Source: Methanospirillum lacunae
GTDB taxonomy: Archaea; Halobacteriota; Methanomicrobia; Methanomicrobiales; Methanospirillaceae
Strand: one strand, 5' to 3'
DNA length: 64,000 bases
Assembly: GCF_046195335.1 (NCBI RefSeq)
Contig: NZ_CP176093.1
The notes under the pieces are model-generated. The model was not told the origin of the DNA. It saw nothing but the letters and a program-made list of their open reading frames with translations, and ran no database searches. Shown in pieces: positions 1 through 10,346 of this stretch. The position numbers and the translations under genes are program-made. Positions within the stretch are counted from its first letter, which is position 1. Every line of letters begins with the position of its first letter.

Positions 1-199
1 GTTGAGAACGCATCTCAAATTATCTAACACCTTTTTTTGTTGACTGCCTATTATTGATTCCTAAAAAATAACAAGTTCTTCCAGGCACTTTTCTATTTCT
101 TAATCTTATCATCAAGGTCAGGCACGAAATCCTCATCTCATGGAAGGATACTATCCCACTTATTAAAACATAACCTGCTGAATAACATGTACCAAAAAA

Positions 200-3100
200 A
201 TGTCAGAGTCAACCCTTTCAATCCTGTATGTTGATGATGAACCATTATTACAGGTAGCTACTGTTGAGTATCTGAAAAGATACAAGATACTAGTGGAAAT
301 TGCATCATCGGGCTCTGAAGCTCTCTCAATATTAGAGAATCAACAATTTGACGCAGTAGTGTCAGATTATCAGATGCCAGGAATGAATGGTATAGAATTA
401 TTAAAGATCATCAGGAAAAAATCGGACATTCCATTTGTTCTTTTTACTGGAAGGGGAAGAGAAGATGTAGTAATTGAAGCTATCGAAAACGGGGCTGATT
501 TTTACCTTCAAAAAGGTGGGAAACCCACACCCCAGTTTACAGAACTTACCCATAAGATAAGAACCGCTGTACAAAGAAGAAGAGACACAGATCTCATAAG
601 GAAAAATGAACTTAAATTTGAATTATTAATTCAGAATTCTTCAGATATAATCCGGATTCATGATAAAGATGGCCTTATAATTTTTGATTCGCCATCCTCA
701 TCTCAAATTCTGGGTTTTCCAGAAGGTTATTTCATTGGGCATAATTTTTTTGATTACATTCACCCCGAAGATAAAATCCGAATTTATTCAGAATTCCAGG
801 AAATATTGAGGACTACAACCAATCAAACACTACATGAATACCGGATACAAAAATCTGATGGCACCTATCTGTATGTAGAGTCCGTTGGATCTAATCTTTT
901 AGATGTTTCTGGTATTGATGGAATTATCACAACAACTCATTCAATTCAAAATCTTAAAACTGCTGAATATGAAATTCGAAAAATGGCTGATGATCTTGCA
1001 TCTGCGTATAAAGATCTAGCGAATAGTGAAGAAATACTCAGAAATAATTATCAAATATTAAAATGCCGTGAAATTGAGCTGGCAAAAAGTGAAGAACGAT
1101 TCAGAAATATGGCTGAACGATCTTCTGATTTAATTATTCTTCTTGATACCAATTTATGTGTCTCATATGCATCCCCTTCTTCTACATTGATCACAGGATA
1201 CGACCCGGATGAACTCATAACATTAAAAGAAAAATTTTCGGAACGGCTATTCTCAGAAAATCACCGGGAATTTTTATCCTGTGTCAGGAATGCAACGTAT
1301 GGTGATCCCATAGAAAACCTCGAATTTGAGATTTTTAAGAAAAATGCGGAGGCGGGATTTGTCAGTATGAGCATTGTCCCAACATATGTATATAATAATA
1401 TATCCGGTGTTCAGGTTGCAATACGTGATATTACTCGTGCAAAGCGATCTGAATTACAACTTAGGGAAAGTGAAAATAAGTTCAGGACCTTAGTAGAATA
1501 TTCACTTGATGGAACATTTATTCTTGACCCAGTTGGGAATATCAGATTTGCCTCTACATCAGCAGCCGATATGGTTGGCGCTGACCATCCGGATGAAATA
1601 ATAGAAAATAAAAATGTAATCGAATTTGTTGCCCCCGAATCAGTCGATGATGTTATTAAGGATTTTGAAACCGTTGCAAATGGTACTGATGGCTATATTG
1701 CACAATACAAAATTATAACATTAAAAGGAAAAACCCGATGGCTCGAAAGCATTGGGAAAAAAATTCTCTTTCAAAATTCTCCCTCTATTCTAATATCTAT
1801 ACGTGACATCACGGCAAAAAAACTGGCGGAGGATGTCCTCCAAAAAACCTCGAAAGAGATGGAACTGATAATCAGAAATATGAGTTCCGCTTTCGTTATT
1901 TATGAATCCGTTTTTGACGAAACCGGTAAGTATGTCAGTTACAAATTCGGGTATTTCAATGATACCTTTGCAGAGAGAACCAAACTAAACCAATTGGAAG
2001 TTCAAGGCAAATGTGTTTTCGAAGTGTGGCCGGAAACTGAACAGAGCTGGATAGATATGTTTGGTTTAGTTGCCACCACCGGAACTCATCAGATATTTGA
2101 AATGTTTCATAAACCTACTAACAAGTGGTATCATTGTAATGCGTATCGCCCTTCTAAATCTCCAGATTGTATTTGTGCTTTTTTTGATGATATAACAGAA
2201 CGTAAAGCTGAGAAATTAGCATTTGAAGCACTAGTAAGAAGTATGGTCGGGACATGTGGTATTAATTCCCTTCATTTTATTACAGATACTATCAGATCAT
2301 GGTTGAATGCTGATTGTGTTTTAATCGGAGAAATTCAATATAAAAATGACCTTGTAAATGTCCTAGCAATGAACCTGGATGGCAATATTATTTCAGATTT
2401 TAAATATTGTTTTAAAGGATCTCCTTGTGAAAGTGTCACAAAAAATGGATTTAAAATCTATCAAGATAATGTTGCGTCGTTGTTTCCAGATGACATAGAT
2501 CTCCAAACATTAAAAATCCGTGGATATGTTGGTACACCGCTTGTTAACTCATCTGGTAATCCCTTTGGGATTCTGTGTATTCTTTTTAGAAATCCGATAA
2601 CGATTTCTGAAACATTACGCGAGATTGTAGATATTATTGCAGTAAAAGCAGCTGCAGAAATTGAAAGAGCCCGAATAGAACAGGAACTGGTAGTAAGCAA
2701 AAACCTACTAAGCGATGCCATGAGTATGTCCCATCTAGCAGCATGGGAATATGATATTGCTACTCGTTTATTCATCTTTAATGGACGCTTTTACGAATTA
2801 TATAATACAACTTCAGAAATTGAAGGGGGATATCAGATGACAATAGAGCAATATTTACATAAATTTGTATATCCGGATGATATCAATCAAGTAATAAAAG
2901 AAGTTACAAATGCCATAAACGCTTTCGATCCAGCGTACATTTCCACCTTTGAACATAGGATTATCAGAAGAGATGGCATTATTCGAACAGTTCATGTCAG
3001 AATTGCCATCACAATAGATCAATCAGGGAAAACCATCAAGGTTCAAGGTGTCAATCAGGATATCACTGACCGAAAAGAGACAGAAGAGAGAACACTGAGG

Positions 3101-3733
3101 GCAAACAGACAACTAAATCTTCTGACAAATATCACCAGGCATGATATTCTAAATAACGTCTCAATTGGCCAAATATATCTTGACAATGTACTGACCACAT
3201 ATACCGACCCGGGATTAATAAACAATCTAGAGAAAGTCCAACAATCCTTCGAGGGTATACAGGATCAGATTGAATTCACACGGATATATCAGGAACTTGG
3301 ATCTCATGACCCACTATGGATTTCTCTTAATAATGCAATACCCATGGTAGTTCCAAAAACAATTATCTTTGAGAAAAAGATTGCAGACATCTCTGTCTTT
3401 GCCAATCCAATGTTAAGTGCTGTCTTTTCAAATCTTTTGGATAATTCAATCAGACATGGAAAAAAGGTTACTCGAATCCGTGTTTCAACAATAAAATATG
3501 ATAATTATCTCAAGATAATATGGGAAGATGATGGAATCGGGATCGTTCAGGAGGAGAAGGAAGAGATATTTGAGCGAGGATTTGGTCAAAACACGGGTTT
3601 TGGATTATTTCTTGTAAGGGAGATCCTAATTTTTACTTCAATCTCAATAAAAGAGAATGGAGAATGGGGCGTAGGAGCCCGGTTTGAAATAACTGTGCCG
3701 TCTGGGAAATACCGGGAGACCGGAGAGATATAA
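200..3733 (+). CDS. Hybrid sensor histidine kinase: REC, five PAS, GAF, kinase core (1177 aa)
   Basis: Cytoplasmic two-component sensor with no membrane segment. An N-terminal receiver (about residues 5-125) has the acidic pair D12/D13, phosphoacceptor D56 in a V-S-D-Y-Q-M-P-G-M motif, and the conserved T/K positions (F-T-G-R-G, L-Q-K-G). PAS domains follow at about 140-255, 300-420, 430-550 and 565-680, then a GAF-like domain (690-840) and a fifth PAS (845-965). The kinase core has H981 in R-H-D-I-L-N-N, an N-box (N-L-L-D-N-S-I-R-H-G), G1 (D-D-G-I-G-I) and G2 (G-F-G-L-F-L-V), so it appears active. The ATG has no clear ribosome-binding site. It closely resembles the shorter kinase at 24010-25488, which looks like the same design with one PAS. 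The ligand cannot be told from sequence. Confidence 0.93.
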   Translation: MSESTLSILYVDDEPLLQVATVEYLKRYKILVEIASSGSEALSILENQQFDAVVSDYQMPGMNGIELLKIIRKKSDIPFVLFTGRGREDVVIEAIENGADFYLQKGGKPTPQFTELTHKIRTAVQRRRDTDLIRKNELKFELLIQNSSDIIRIHDKDGLIIFDSPSSSQILGFPEGYFIGHNFFDYIHPEDKIRIYSEFQEILRTTTNQTLHEYRIQKSDGTYLYVESVGSNLLDVSGIDGIITTTHSIQNLKTAEYEIRKMADDLASAYKDLANSEEILRNNYQILKCREIELAKSEERFRNMAERSSDLIILLDTNLCVSYASPSSTLITGYDPDELITLKEKFSERLFSENHREFLSCVRNATYGDPIENLEFEIFKKNAEAGFVSMSIVPTYVYNNISGVQVAIRDITRAKRSELQLRESENKFRTLVEYSLDGTFILDPVGNIRFASTSAADMVGADHPDEIIENKNVIEFVAPESVDDVIKDFETVANGTDGYIAQYKIITLKGKTRWLESIGKKILFQNSPSILISIRDITAKKLAEDVLQKTSKEMELIIRNMSSAFVIYESVFDETGKYVSYKFGYFNDTFAERTKLNQLEVQGKCVFEVWPETEQSWIDMFGLVATTGTHQIFEMFHKPTNKWYHCNAYRPSKSPDCICAFFDDITERKAEKLAFEALVRSMVGTCGINSLHFITDTIRSWLNADCVLIGEIQYKNDLVNVLAMNLDGNIISDFKYCFKGSPCESVTKNGFKIYQDNVASLFPDDIDLQTLKIRGYVGTPLVNSSGNPFGILCILFRNPITISETLREIVDIIAVKAAAEIERARIEQELVVSKNLLSDAMSMSHLAAWEYDIATRLFIFNGRFYELYNTTSEIEGGYQMTIEQYLHKFVYPDDINQVIKEVTNAINAFDPAYISTFEHRIIRRDGIIRTVHVRIAITIDQSGKTIKVQGVNQDITDRKETEERTLRANRQLNLLTNITRHDILNNVSIGQIYLDNVLTTYTDPGLINNLEKVQQSFEGIQDQIEFTRIYQELGSHDPLWISLNNAIPMVVPKTIIFEKKIADISVFANPMLSAVFSNLLDNSIRHGKKVTRIRVSTIKYDNYLKIIWEDDGIGIVQEEKEEIFERGFGQNTGFGLFLVREILIFTSISIKENGEWGVGARFEITVPSGKYRETGEI

Positions 3734-3909
3734 AAAAAATGTGCAATTTTTTTCCCGATTTTAAGTATATCACGTATAGATTCTGAAATCATTATAATCT
3801 TTCAAGAATCTTCTTTTAAACCACATATAAATTAATAAATCATATAATATTCAGGTTCACTGTAACAGGAAGACCCATATCTGATTAAAACAGGTATGTA
3901 ATAGATAAT

Positions 3910-4293
3910 ATGAAAAAAGAATTGATCATTGGTTCATTACTCCTATTCATGGCAGTTGTAATTGGCGGAGTTACAGCTGAAACTTTTGAGGATTATATGT
4001 CAAAAGCTCTCACCTTTGAAAACCAACAACGATATACCCAGGCCATAGATAATTATGACCTTGCATTGAAACTCAATTCTACGAATATAGACGCACAATA
4101 TCAAAAAGCACTTGATCTATACAAGGCAAAACGTTTTTCAGAATCACTGGCAGCCTTTAAGAAAACAACAGAATTAAATCCAAAAAATGCATCGGCTTGG
4201 TATTATCAGGGAATAATTAATGAGCAACAGGGCAACAAAGATGATGCACTTGATGCCAACAACAAAGCACGTTTGCTTGGATATATAGTATAA
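3910..4293 (+). CDS. Exported TPR-repeat protein (127 aa)
   Basis: A signal peptide or membrane anchor covers about residues 4-23 (hydrophobic run ending V-T-A-E). The rest is roughly three tetratricopeptide repeats with the usual small/aromatic pattern (for example Y-T-Q-A-I-D-N-Y-D-L-A-L and F-S-E-S-L-A-A-F-K-K-T). TPRs mediate protein-protein contacts, so this is probably a small extracytoplasmic scaffold. It stands alone between a kinase and a convergent UPF0210 gene; no partner is evident. Confidence 0.85.
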   Translation: MKKELIIGSLLLFMAVVIGGVTAETFEDYMSKALTFENQQRYTQAIDNYDLALKLNSTNIDAQYQKALDLYKAKRFSESLAAFKKTTELNPKNASAWYYQGIINEQQGNKDDALDANNKARLLGYIV

Positions 4294-4390
4294 ACATTTT
4301 TTTCTTTCTGTTATCTGTCCCTTTTATAAAGTTTGTTTTTGAGAACCATATGTTTGGCATCATTCACTCAATAAAAAAGGAATGAGAATT

Positions 4391-5755
4391 TTAATTTCTA
4401 AAACTATGAATCGGTGGAGGAATCCTTCCACCCCGGTTAATAAAATCACTGCAACCAAATTTATTGACCTGTTGAACCGGAGCATGACCAAGCAGACCAC
4501 CGAATTCAACCATATCGCCAACTTCTTTTCCAATTACCGGGATGAGTCGAACTGCAGTGGTTTTTTGATTAATCATACCAATCGCGGCTTCATCGGCAAT
4601 GATTCCTGATATCGTAGACGCCGGAGTTGACCCCGGTATTGCTATCATATCTAACCCCACTGAACAGACACAGGTCATGGCTTCGAGTTTTTCAAGAGTT
4701 AGGGCTCCACGATTAACAGCATCTATCATTCCCTGATCTTCGCTAACCGGAATAAAGGCTCCACTTAATCCTCCAACAAATGAACTGGCCATCACTCCAC
4801 CCTTTTTAACCTGATCGTTTAAAAGAGCAAGAGCAGCAGTTGTTCCCGGAGCTCCAACTGATTCAAGACCCATCTCCTCGAGAATCTCGGCAACACTGTC
4901 TCCAACCGATGGAGTAGGAGCAAGGGAAAGATCTACTATCCCAAAAGGTATATTTAGTCGTTCTGAAGCAGCCTGTGCTACAAGTTGACCTGCACGAGTA
5001 ACCTTGAAGGCAGTTTTTTTCACAGTCTCGCAAAGAACTTCAAAATCCTGACCACGAACCCCTTCTAGTGCATGTTTCACTACTCCGGGACCACTTACAC
5101 CAACATTTATAACCGCATCAGCCTCTGAAACTCCGTGAAATGCTCCAGCCATGAAGGGATTATCATCTGGTGCATTGCAAAAGATTACAAGCTTCGTGCA
5201 GCCAAAAGAATTATTCTCTTTTGTTGCTTCAGCAGTCTCTTTTACAATAGTTCCCATGAGTTTCACGGCATCCATGTTGATTCCGGTCTTCGTTGAACCA
5301 ATGTTAACAGAACTACAGACCCACTCTGTAGAAGAGAGAGCCATCGGAATCGATCGTATAAGATTCTCATCTGCAGGAGTCATTCCTTTTGAGACAATTG
5401 CCGAGTATCCACCCAGGAAATTGACACCCATATCATATGCAGCTTTATCCAGGGTTTTGGCAACTGATACAAAATTCTCCGGAGTTTTACAGGCCTGGCC
5501 TGCTATTAAGGAAATTGGTGTTACGGAAATCCTTGTATTAACAATCGGTATTCCATATTCACGTTCTATCTCTTTTCCTGTAGAAACGAGATTTTTTGCT
5601 AGGGTTGTAATTTTGGAATATATTTTTTTATTTAGCGAATCCAGATTTGAATCAGCGCAATCAAGAAGACTGATGCCGAGCGTAATCGTTCTCACATCAA
5701 GCTTCTCCTGCTCAATCATTTTATTGGTCTCATTGACCTCGAAGATATTAATCAT
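4391..5755 (-). CDS. UPF0210 / DUF711 family protein (454 aa)
   Basis: Full-length member of the UPF0210 (DUF711, PFL-like) family, recognised from its N-terminal half (R-T-I-T-L-G-I-S-L, then R-I-S-V-T-P-I) and Gly-rich central segments (V-G-V-S-G-P-G-V-V, G-F-P-G-T-T-like). The biochemical function of the family is not established. The start is 9 bases downstream of the stop of an ACT-domain gene; this ACT (UPF0237) plus UPF0210 pair is conserved in many bacteria and archaea, so the two probably form an operon in which the ACT protein senses a small molecule, perhaps an amino acid. No internal disruption. Confidence 0.9.
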   Translation of the reverse strand: MINIFEVNETNKMIEQEKLDVRTITLGISLLDCADSNLDSLNKKIYSKITTLAKNLVSTGKEIEREYGIPIVNTRISVTPISLIAGQACKTPENFVSVAKTLDKAAYDMGVNFLGGYSAIVSKGMTPADENLIRSIPMALSSTEWVCSSVNIGSTKTGINMDAVKLMGTIVKETAEATKENNSFGCTKLVIFCNAPDDNPFMAGAFHGVSEADAVINVGVSGPGVVKHALEGVRGQDFEVLCETVKKTAFKVTRAGQLVAQAASERLNIPFGIVDLSLAPTPSVGDSVAEILEEMGLESVGAPGTTAALALLNDQVKKGGVMASSFVGGLSGAFIPVSEDQGMIDAVNRGALTLEKLEAMTCVCSVGLDMIAIPGSTPASTISGIIADEAAIGMINQKTTAVRLIPVIGKEVGDMVEFGGLLGHAPVQQVNKFGCSDFINRGGRIPPPIHSFRN

Positions 5756-5764
5756 AGGAATTTT

Positions 5765-6037
5765 TCAGATCCGGTGCATGTTAGTAAAAATCTCTTCACG
5801 CTGACATCTAATTTTTACACCAATCTCATTCCCAAGATTTTCAAGGTCTGTTACCATATCAGAATATGATTTTTCCAGCCGTTCAGTGTCCACGATCATC
5901 ATCATATTGAAGTAGCCCTGCACTATTGTTTGAGAAATATCTTCAACATTTACCTGATTATTAGCAAGATATGTACAAACTTTGGCAATAATTCCTACTG
6001 TGTCCTTTCCAACTACTGTGATAATTGTTTTTTTCAT
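5765..6037 (-). CDS. ACT-domain protein, UPF0237 family (90 aa)
   Basis: A single ACT domain: beta strand K-T-I-I-T-V-V-G-K-D, then helix V-G-I-I-A-K-V-C-T-Y-L and the strand containing V-N-V-E-D-I-S-Q-T. Such stand-alone ACT proteins bind amino acids or related effectors and act as regulatory subunits. I chose the ATG at 6037 because the family begins M-K-K-T-I-I; a TTG four codons upstream is the alternative. It is first in a two-gene operon with the UPF0210 gene. Confidence 0.88.
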   Translation of the reverse strand: MKKTIITVVGKDTVGIIAKVCTYLANNQVNVEDISQTIVQGYFNMMMIVDTERLEKSYSDMVTDLENLGNEIGVKIRCQREEIFTNMHRI

Positions 6038-6239
6038 ATAATCGAACAATCCTACATTAATATGTACACGTATCAGAAATTATAATTGATACCGGGAAAC
6101 ATTTTCCACTGCTAGGAAAAATGCATTTTTTTTATTTCGGCCCTCCTTAAGAAGAAATTGTATATAAATCAAAGATGAGGACTATTAAATAAAAAACATG
6201 CATTCATATCGGAATCCAAAAAGAAAATAAATTATCAAA

Positions 6240-6482
6240 TTAAGGCAATCCGATTCCGGATTTAAGGTAATGATACCCTGCAAAGAATAACATAAAAACC
6301 AGAACCACAATAAGGGCCCAACCTAACCGCATAACCCGGTCTTTTGGATCCATGTCTGAATATCTGCCTGAATATGATCTCCTATTTTGAGAGATTTGGG
6401 ATCCTCCATCTAATTGTGTACCGCATTTCGGACAAAATCTAGCTGAATCAGCTAGTTTCTCACCACAATTTGGGCAAAACAT
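6240..6482 (-). CDS. Zinc-ribbon membrane protein (80 aa)
   Basis: Two CxxC knuckles (C-P-N-C at residues 3-6 and C-P-K-C about 14 residues later) form a one-zinc ribbon typical of archaeal and bacterial zinc-ribbon-domain proteins. A polar Ser/Arg linker follows, then a single transmembrane helix (about residues 54-72) and a short tail. The ribbon is predicted to be cytoplasmic and tethered to the membrane. Family function is unknown; there is no operon partner. Confidence 0.85.
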   Translation of the reverse strand: MFCPNCGEKLADSARFCPKCGTQLDGGSQISQNRRSYSGRYSDMDPKDRVMRLGWALIVVLVFMLFFAGYHYLKSGIGLP

Positions 6483-6640
6483 GATATCTGATCATATAAA
6501 GTGATCATATCGTATTTATGTATAGAGTTCAGATTTCAATTCTGATGATTATAACTTAATACAATTTTGAATAATTGGAGTTTAAATCTAAAATACATGA
6601 TTGAAGAAAATTTTAAATCACGATTATTTCATTCGTGTTG

Positions 6641-6656
6641 TGGGGGTTTCCCCCCA
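6641..6656. repeat. G/C-rich inverted repeat in the gap downstream of the permease
   Basis: TGGGGG-TTT-CCCCCCA forms a very GC-rich hairpin in an otherwise AT-rich stretch of about 370 bases. It lies about 200 bases beyond the 3' end of the permease and upstream of the zinc-ribbon gene. It could be a terminator or a relic of a small repeat; no gene was seen in this gap. Confidence 0.45.
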
Positions 6657-6855
6657 AAAATGTAGGAGAAATCAGTTGTAGGATTACTGTAAAAAGCCTC
6701 AAAGATTGAATTCTTTTTTGACTCCTTCTCCTCTCATCAAAAGATGACGGTGTGATGAATAGTAGTAGTTCTCTCAAACATATATAATTAACGAATACCT
6801 TTTCGACATATCACGAACTTCTTGAAAATTACAATTGAAAATTTTATTTCGGGGA

Positions 6856-8103
6856 TTATTCACAAACTATTCCATATTTTGATAATGCTATAAAAAACAA
6901 GTTTAAAAATATTCCAATGATGGTCGCGAGAGACATCCCTTCCATATTATATGGTCCGAGTTTCATCACTGCTCCTGAACATCCAACTACCAATATTATA
7001 GAAACAAGAACCATATTTTTTATTTTAGAGAAATCTACTTTTGCATCGATTAACATTCTAAAACCCTGAACTGCAATTACCCCAAAGAGTAGTAGAGATA
7101 TCCCCCCAATTACAGGATCAGGGATGCTCATAATTGCTGATGAAAATTTTCCACAAAAGGATATTAAAATTGCAAAAACCGCACTGGCTGCAAACACAGT
7201 TGTACTATATACCCTGGTGATAGCCATTACACCAATATTTTCTGAATATGTAGTGTTAGGTGTGGATCCAAAAAATCCAGATATTGTGCAGGCTATTCCT
7301 TTAGCGGCCACTACCCGAAACAGCCCAGGATCTTTCATCATATCTGACCCAACAATACTGCCTGTAACCTCCAGATGTCCAATTAATTCTACGAGAGTTA
7401 CGAAAAAAGCCGGGATGAGAATTATAATGGCATGTATAGACCACTCCGGAGAGTATATTGGAGGAAAAGCCAGCCATGGGGCTTCAATGATTTTATCAAA
7501 AGAAAAATATCCAAGCAGGACAGCCAATGAACTCCCACAGATAATTCCAACAAGAACCGGGATAACCCGGAGAAAACCTTTAAAGACTGTCATGCAGATG
7601 AGCGTAACCAGAAGAGTAAAAAGTGAAATTGCAACGATATTGAAATCAGAATTATCCAGAGATAAACCCGACAATTTAGCAGCTGTTGGTGCCAGTGCAA
7701 GACCGATAACTGCAACTACACTACCCATAACAACATCGGGAAAAAGAATTTTTACCCAATTTGTTCCAACCCAATAGATTATCAAAGCAGAAATGAGAAA
7801 AAATATTCCAGTTGCTATATACCCGGATAATGCTGCTCCATATCCATAAGATCCAATGATGAGAAGAGAAGGGGCAATATATGCAAAGCTTGATCCAAGA
7901 TATGCAGGAACTTTCCATTGACAGATAATGAGAAAGATCAAGGTACCAATTCCATTAAACAATAAAATAGTTGCAGGATTTATACCAAGAAGAACTGGAA
8001 CAAGAACTGTGGCTCCAAACATTGCAAATAAATGTTGGATACTCAGGGGGATCAAAAGAGAAAGAGAAGGTACACTATTCACCGGAATATCATCAGTATT
8101 CAT
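6856..8103 (-). CDS. Uracil/xanthine permease, NCS2 family (415 aa)
   Basis: A polytopic membrane protein with about 12-14 hydrophobic segments and the NCS2 signatures: Q-H-L-F-A-M-F-G-A-T-V near residue 25, the substrate-binding glutamate segment V-E-L-I-G-H-L, and the downstream N-T-T-Y-S-E-N-I-G-V motif with its second conserved Glu. It is predicted to import uracil or another nucleobase by cation symport. Substrate identity (uracil or xanthine) is not resolved. It is a single-gene unit with no pyrimidine-salvage gene next to it. Confidence 0.93.
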   Translation of the reverse strand: MNTDDIPVNSVPSLSLLIPLSIQHLFAMFGATVLVPVLLGINPATILLFNGIGTLIFLIICQWKVPAYLGSSFAYIAPSLLIIGSYGYGAALSGYIATGIFFLISALIIYWVGTNWVKILFPDVVMGSVVAVIGLALAPTAAKLSGLSLDNSDFNIVAISLFTLLVTLICMTVFKGFLRVIPVLVGIICGSSLAVLLGYFSFDKIIEAPWLAFPPIYSPEWSIHAIIILIPAFFVTLVELIGHLEVTGSIVGSDMMKDPGLFRVVAAKGIACTISGFFGSTPNTTYSENIGVMAITRVYSTTVFAASAVFAILISFCGKFSSAIMSIPDPVIGGISLLLFGVIAVQGFRMLIDAKVDFSKIKNMVLVSIILVVGCSGAVMKLGPYNMEGMSLATIIGIFLNLFFIALSKYGIVCE

Positions 8104-8300
8104 TTAGTAAGAGTCGGTATCACAAGGAATAGGTTTTTCGAAAAACATCAATAAGAACACACATCTTTCATTGAATTACCTCTCTTCAATCTTTTGAGAT
8201 AACATTAACATAGTTGAGAAATGTATTATCAAAGAGAAGTGATTTCATGTGAAGTTTTTGAATAATTAGTTTTTTATAAAATAACATGGAGGTGTATTAA

Positions 8301-8915
8301 ATGAAAATAGTATTGCTTGATGATAATGATCGATTGGCTCAGGTATACCAGTCAGTTCTCATGAGTAAGGGCTATGATACTGAAATTATTGGAGATGCCA
8401 GTAAAATAGTTGAAACATTAAAAACAAATAAACCAGACCTTCTTTTACTTGACATTATGATGGAGCCATTATCCGGTTGGGATGTACTTGAACTCATAAA
8501 AAAAGAACCTGATCTTGATGATATTCTCATTATAATACTCACTGGTAAAGTGATGACAATTGAGGAAGCGCTAAACTATGGTATGAATATTGATGGATAT
8601 GTTATGAAACCTTTAGAACGTTCCATATTATTGTCTGTTATCGAAGAAATAATGGAGATTTCCAGAGAAAGTTCTTCCAGGTATTATAAAGCACTTGAAA
8701 CTGGAATGTCTGAAGAGGAAGCATCTCAATGTCGACGCATCTTTCGAAAGCGAAAAGTACTTTCATACCTTAAAGATTTACTAGTAAAACAGGAGAAAAT
8801 GCTCTCTCTTCGTCCAGTTGAACAATCGGATATTCTAGAATCTATTGAACATCTTAAAAAAATGATCACAAATCAATACCATATATTAAATCAGAGTGAG
8901 ATGACCTGTCCATAA
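8301..8915 (+). CDS. Single-domain response regulator with helical tail (204 aa)
   Basis: Receiver domain at residues 1-118 with D7/D8, phosphoacceptor D51 (L-L-L-L-D-I-M), the conserved Thr (I-L-T-G) and Lys (M-K-P). The remaining 85 residues are charged and helical, with no DNA-binding or enzymatic motif. The start is fixed by a strong ribosome-binding site, GGAGGTG, 7 bases upstream. It converges on the REC-PAS gene at 8949-10346 and could be an output for the neighbouring kinase, working by protein contact. Confidence 0.9.
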   Translation: MKIVLLDDNDRLAQVYQSVLMSKGYDTEIIGDASKIVETLKTNKPDLLLLDIMMEPLSGWDVLELIKKEPDLDDILIIILTGKVMTIEEALNYGMNIDGYVMKPLERSILLSVIEEIMEISRESSSRYYKALETGMSEEEASQCRRIFRKRKVLSYLKDLLVKQEKMLSLRPVEQSDILESIEHLKKMITNQYHILNQSEMTCP

Positions 8916-8948
8916 TATTGAAAACCTGTCTGTGTAAAGATAACAATA

Positions 8949-10346
8949 TTAAATATTTTTTTGTATCTGGTCCTTTATTGCTGCATAATCCACCCATGCG
9001 ACATCAAGTTCATGAAGCAGATTATTCAGGTTTTTGACCCAATCATCAGTTTTTTTCCCGCTATTTCCCTGTTCATCTTCAATTTTTCTGATCATTTCCT
9101 GAAATGGAGCTTTTATTTCCTTTGAAAGAATTTGGAAACTTTCAAGAGAAGATACTAAATTAGAAAAAACCTGTTTAATTTTTTCTGACTCATATAAAGC
9201 TTGTTTTTCTGCGGTTACATCCTGGAAAATCATAACAATATGAGTAGTTATATCATCCTTTTTTAGTGGTATCCGAATAATCTGGATATAAATAAAATCA
9301 CCATTAATACGAAATTTTTTTACCTTTTTATCTTGATATCCTAATTTATAGGCATCCTGAAGATCCTGAATATCAGCAAACATAGAAAAGTTAGGAGTTT
9401 CAAATAGAGGGCGATTCAGCATATATTGACTAATACCCACCTTACGTGCTAAATCACAGAATTGTTGGTTATAACCAACCAATATCATCTTTCTATCAAC
9501 CACAAAGGCAGGAAAATCCAAAGCGCCCATTATGGACATGAAATATTTTATCGCTCCAGGACCAAGAAGAGAAGATGAGACATCAGCAATCTCTTCCGTC
9601 TGGATTACATACAGATTACGATCATATTCTTTTAATTCACCGGATATAAGGCCCACTGATACGGTAACTGGAATTTCAAGTTTTCCCTTTTTCTTGAGTA
9701 CCAATTGATCAGGCATAACCAAATGATACTTCGGTTCTGACCGCTCATTGTTCTCTTCTATTGCTTGTGTCTGCTCTCCAATTAAAATAGAAAGAGGTTT
9801 ATTTAAAACTTCATGTAATGAAAATCCTGATATTTTTGAAACTGATGAATTGATAAATTCGATAATATCATTTTTAGTTGTAACAATAACAGGAACTGGA
9901 AATTGCATCAAATCCTGGTATAAACCAGCAGATGTTTTTGGAGTTGTTTCTTCCCTGATTTTTTGTTTTATGCGGTGTTTGTGTAAACTCATTTCGATAT
10001 TAGTCATCAATTCTCTTTCTTTGAAAGGTTTGAGAAGATAACCTGAGGGAGAAAGAGCAACTGCACGTTCCAGAGTTGCTTTATCTGAATGTGCAGTTAG
10101 AAAAATAATTGGGAGATCATACAGATCCATGATCCGTTGTGCCGCACTAATACCATCCATCTCACCTTTTAGTCTAATATCCATAAGGACTAAATCAGGC
10201 TTTGTCTCTCCAGCTTTTTGTATCGCAGATTCACCAGTAATAGCCTGACCTACAACAATATAACCCATCTCAAGGAGTTTTTGTTTAATTTCCATTGAAA
10301 TGATCATCTCATCTTCTACAACAAGAATCTTACTTCCGTGCGGCAT
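8949..10346 (-). CDS. Response regulator with PAS domains, no kinase core (465 aa)
   Basis: Receiver at residues 5-125 (E11/D12, phosphoacceptor D56 in L-V-L-M-D-I-R, K-P near 107), followed by two PAS domains (about 145-255 and 265-385) and a charged coiled-coil-like tail. There is no H-box or ATPase. The start codon directly abuts the stop of the upstream kinase (10347), with a ribosome-binding site, AGGAGA, inside the end of that gene, so the two are almost certainly co-translated and act as kinase and regulator. The output mechanism is unknown. Confidence 0.9.
   Translation of the reverse strand: MPHGSKILVVEDEMIISMEIKQKLLEMGYIVVGQAITGESAIQKAGETKPDLVLMDIRLKGEMDGISAAQRIMDLYDLPIIFLTAHSDKATLERAVALSPSGYLLKPFKERELMTNIEMSLHKHRIKQKIREETTPKTSAGLYQDLMQFPVPVIVTTKNDIIEFINSSVSKISGFSLHEVLNKPLSILIGEQTQAIEENNERSEPKYHLVMPDQLVLKKKGKLEIPVTVSVGLISGELKEYDRNLYVIQTEEIADVSSSLLGPGAIKYFMSIMGALDFPAFVVDRKMILVGYNQQFCDLARKVGISQYMLNRPLFETPNFSMFADIQDLQDAYKLGYQDKKVKKFRINGDFIYIQIIRIPLKKDDITTHIVMIFQDVTAEKQALYESEKIKQVFSNLVSSLESFQILSKEIKAPFQEMIRKIEDEQGNSGKKTDDWVKNLNNLLHELDVAWVDYAAIKDQIQKNI

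Noticed and set aside
5151..5804. 217-codon frame opposite the UPF0210 gene
   Set aside because: Antisense shadow of a well-supported gene; it has no start signal of its own.
7124..7777. 217-codon frame opposite the permease
   Set aside because: Antisense shadow; the NCS2 permease on the other strand is unambiguous.
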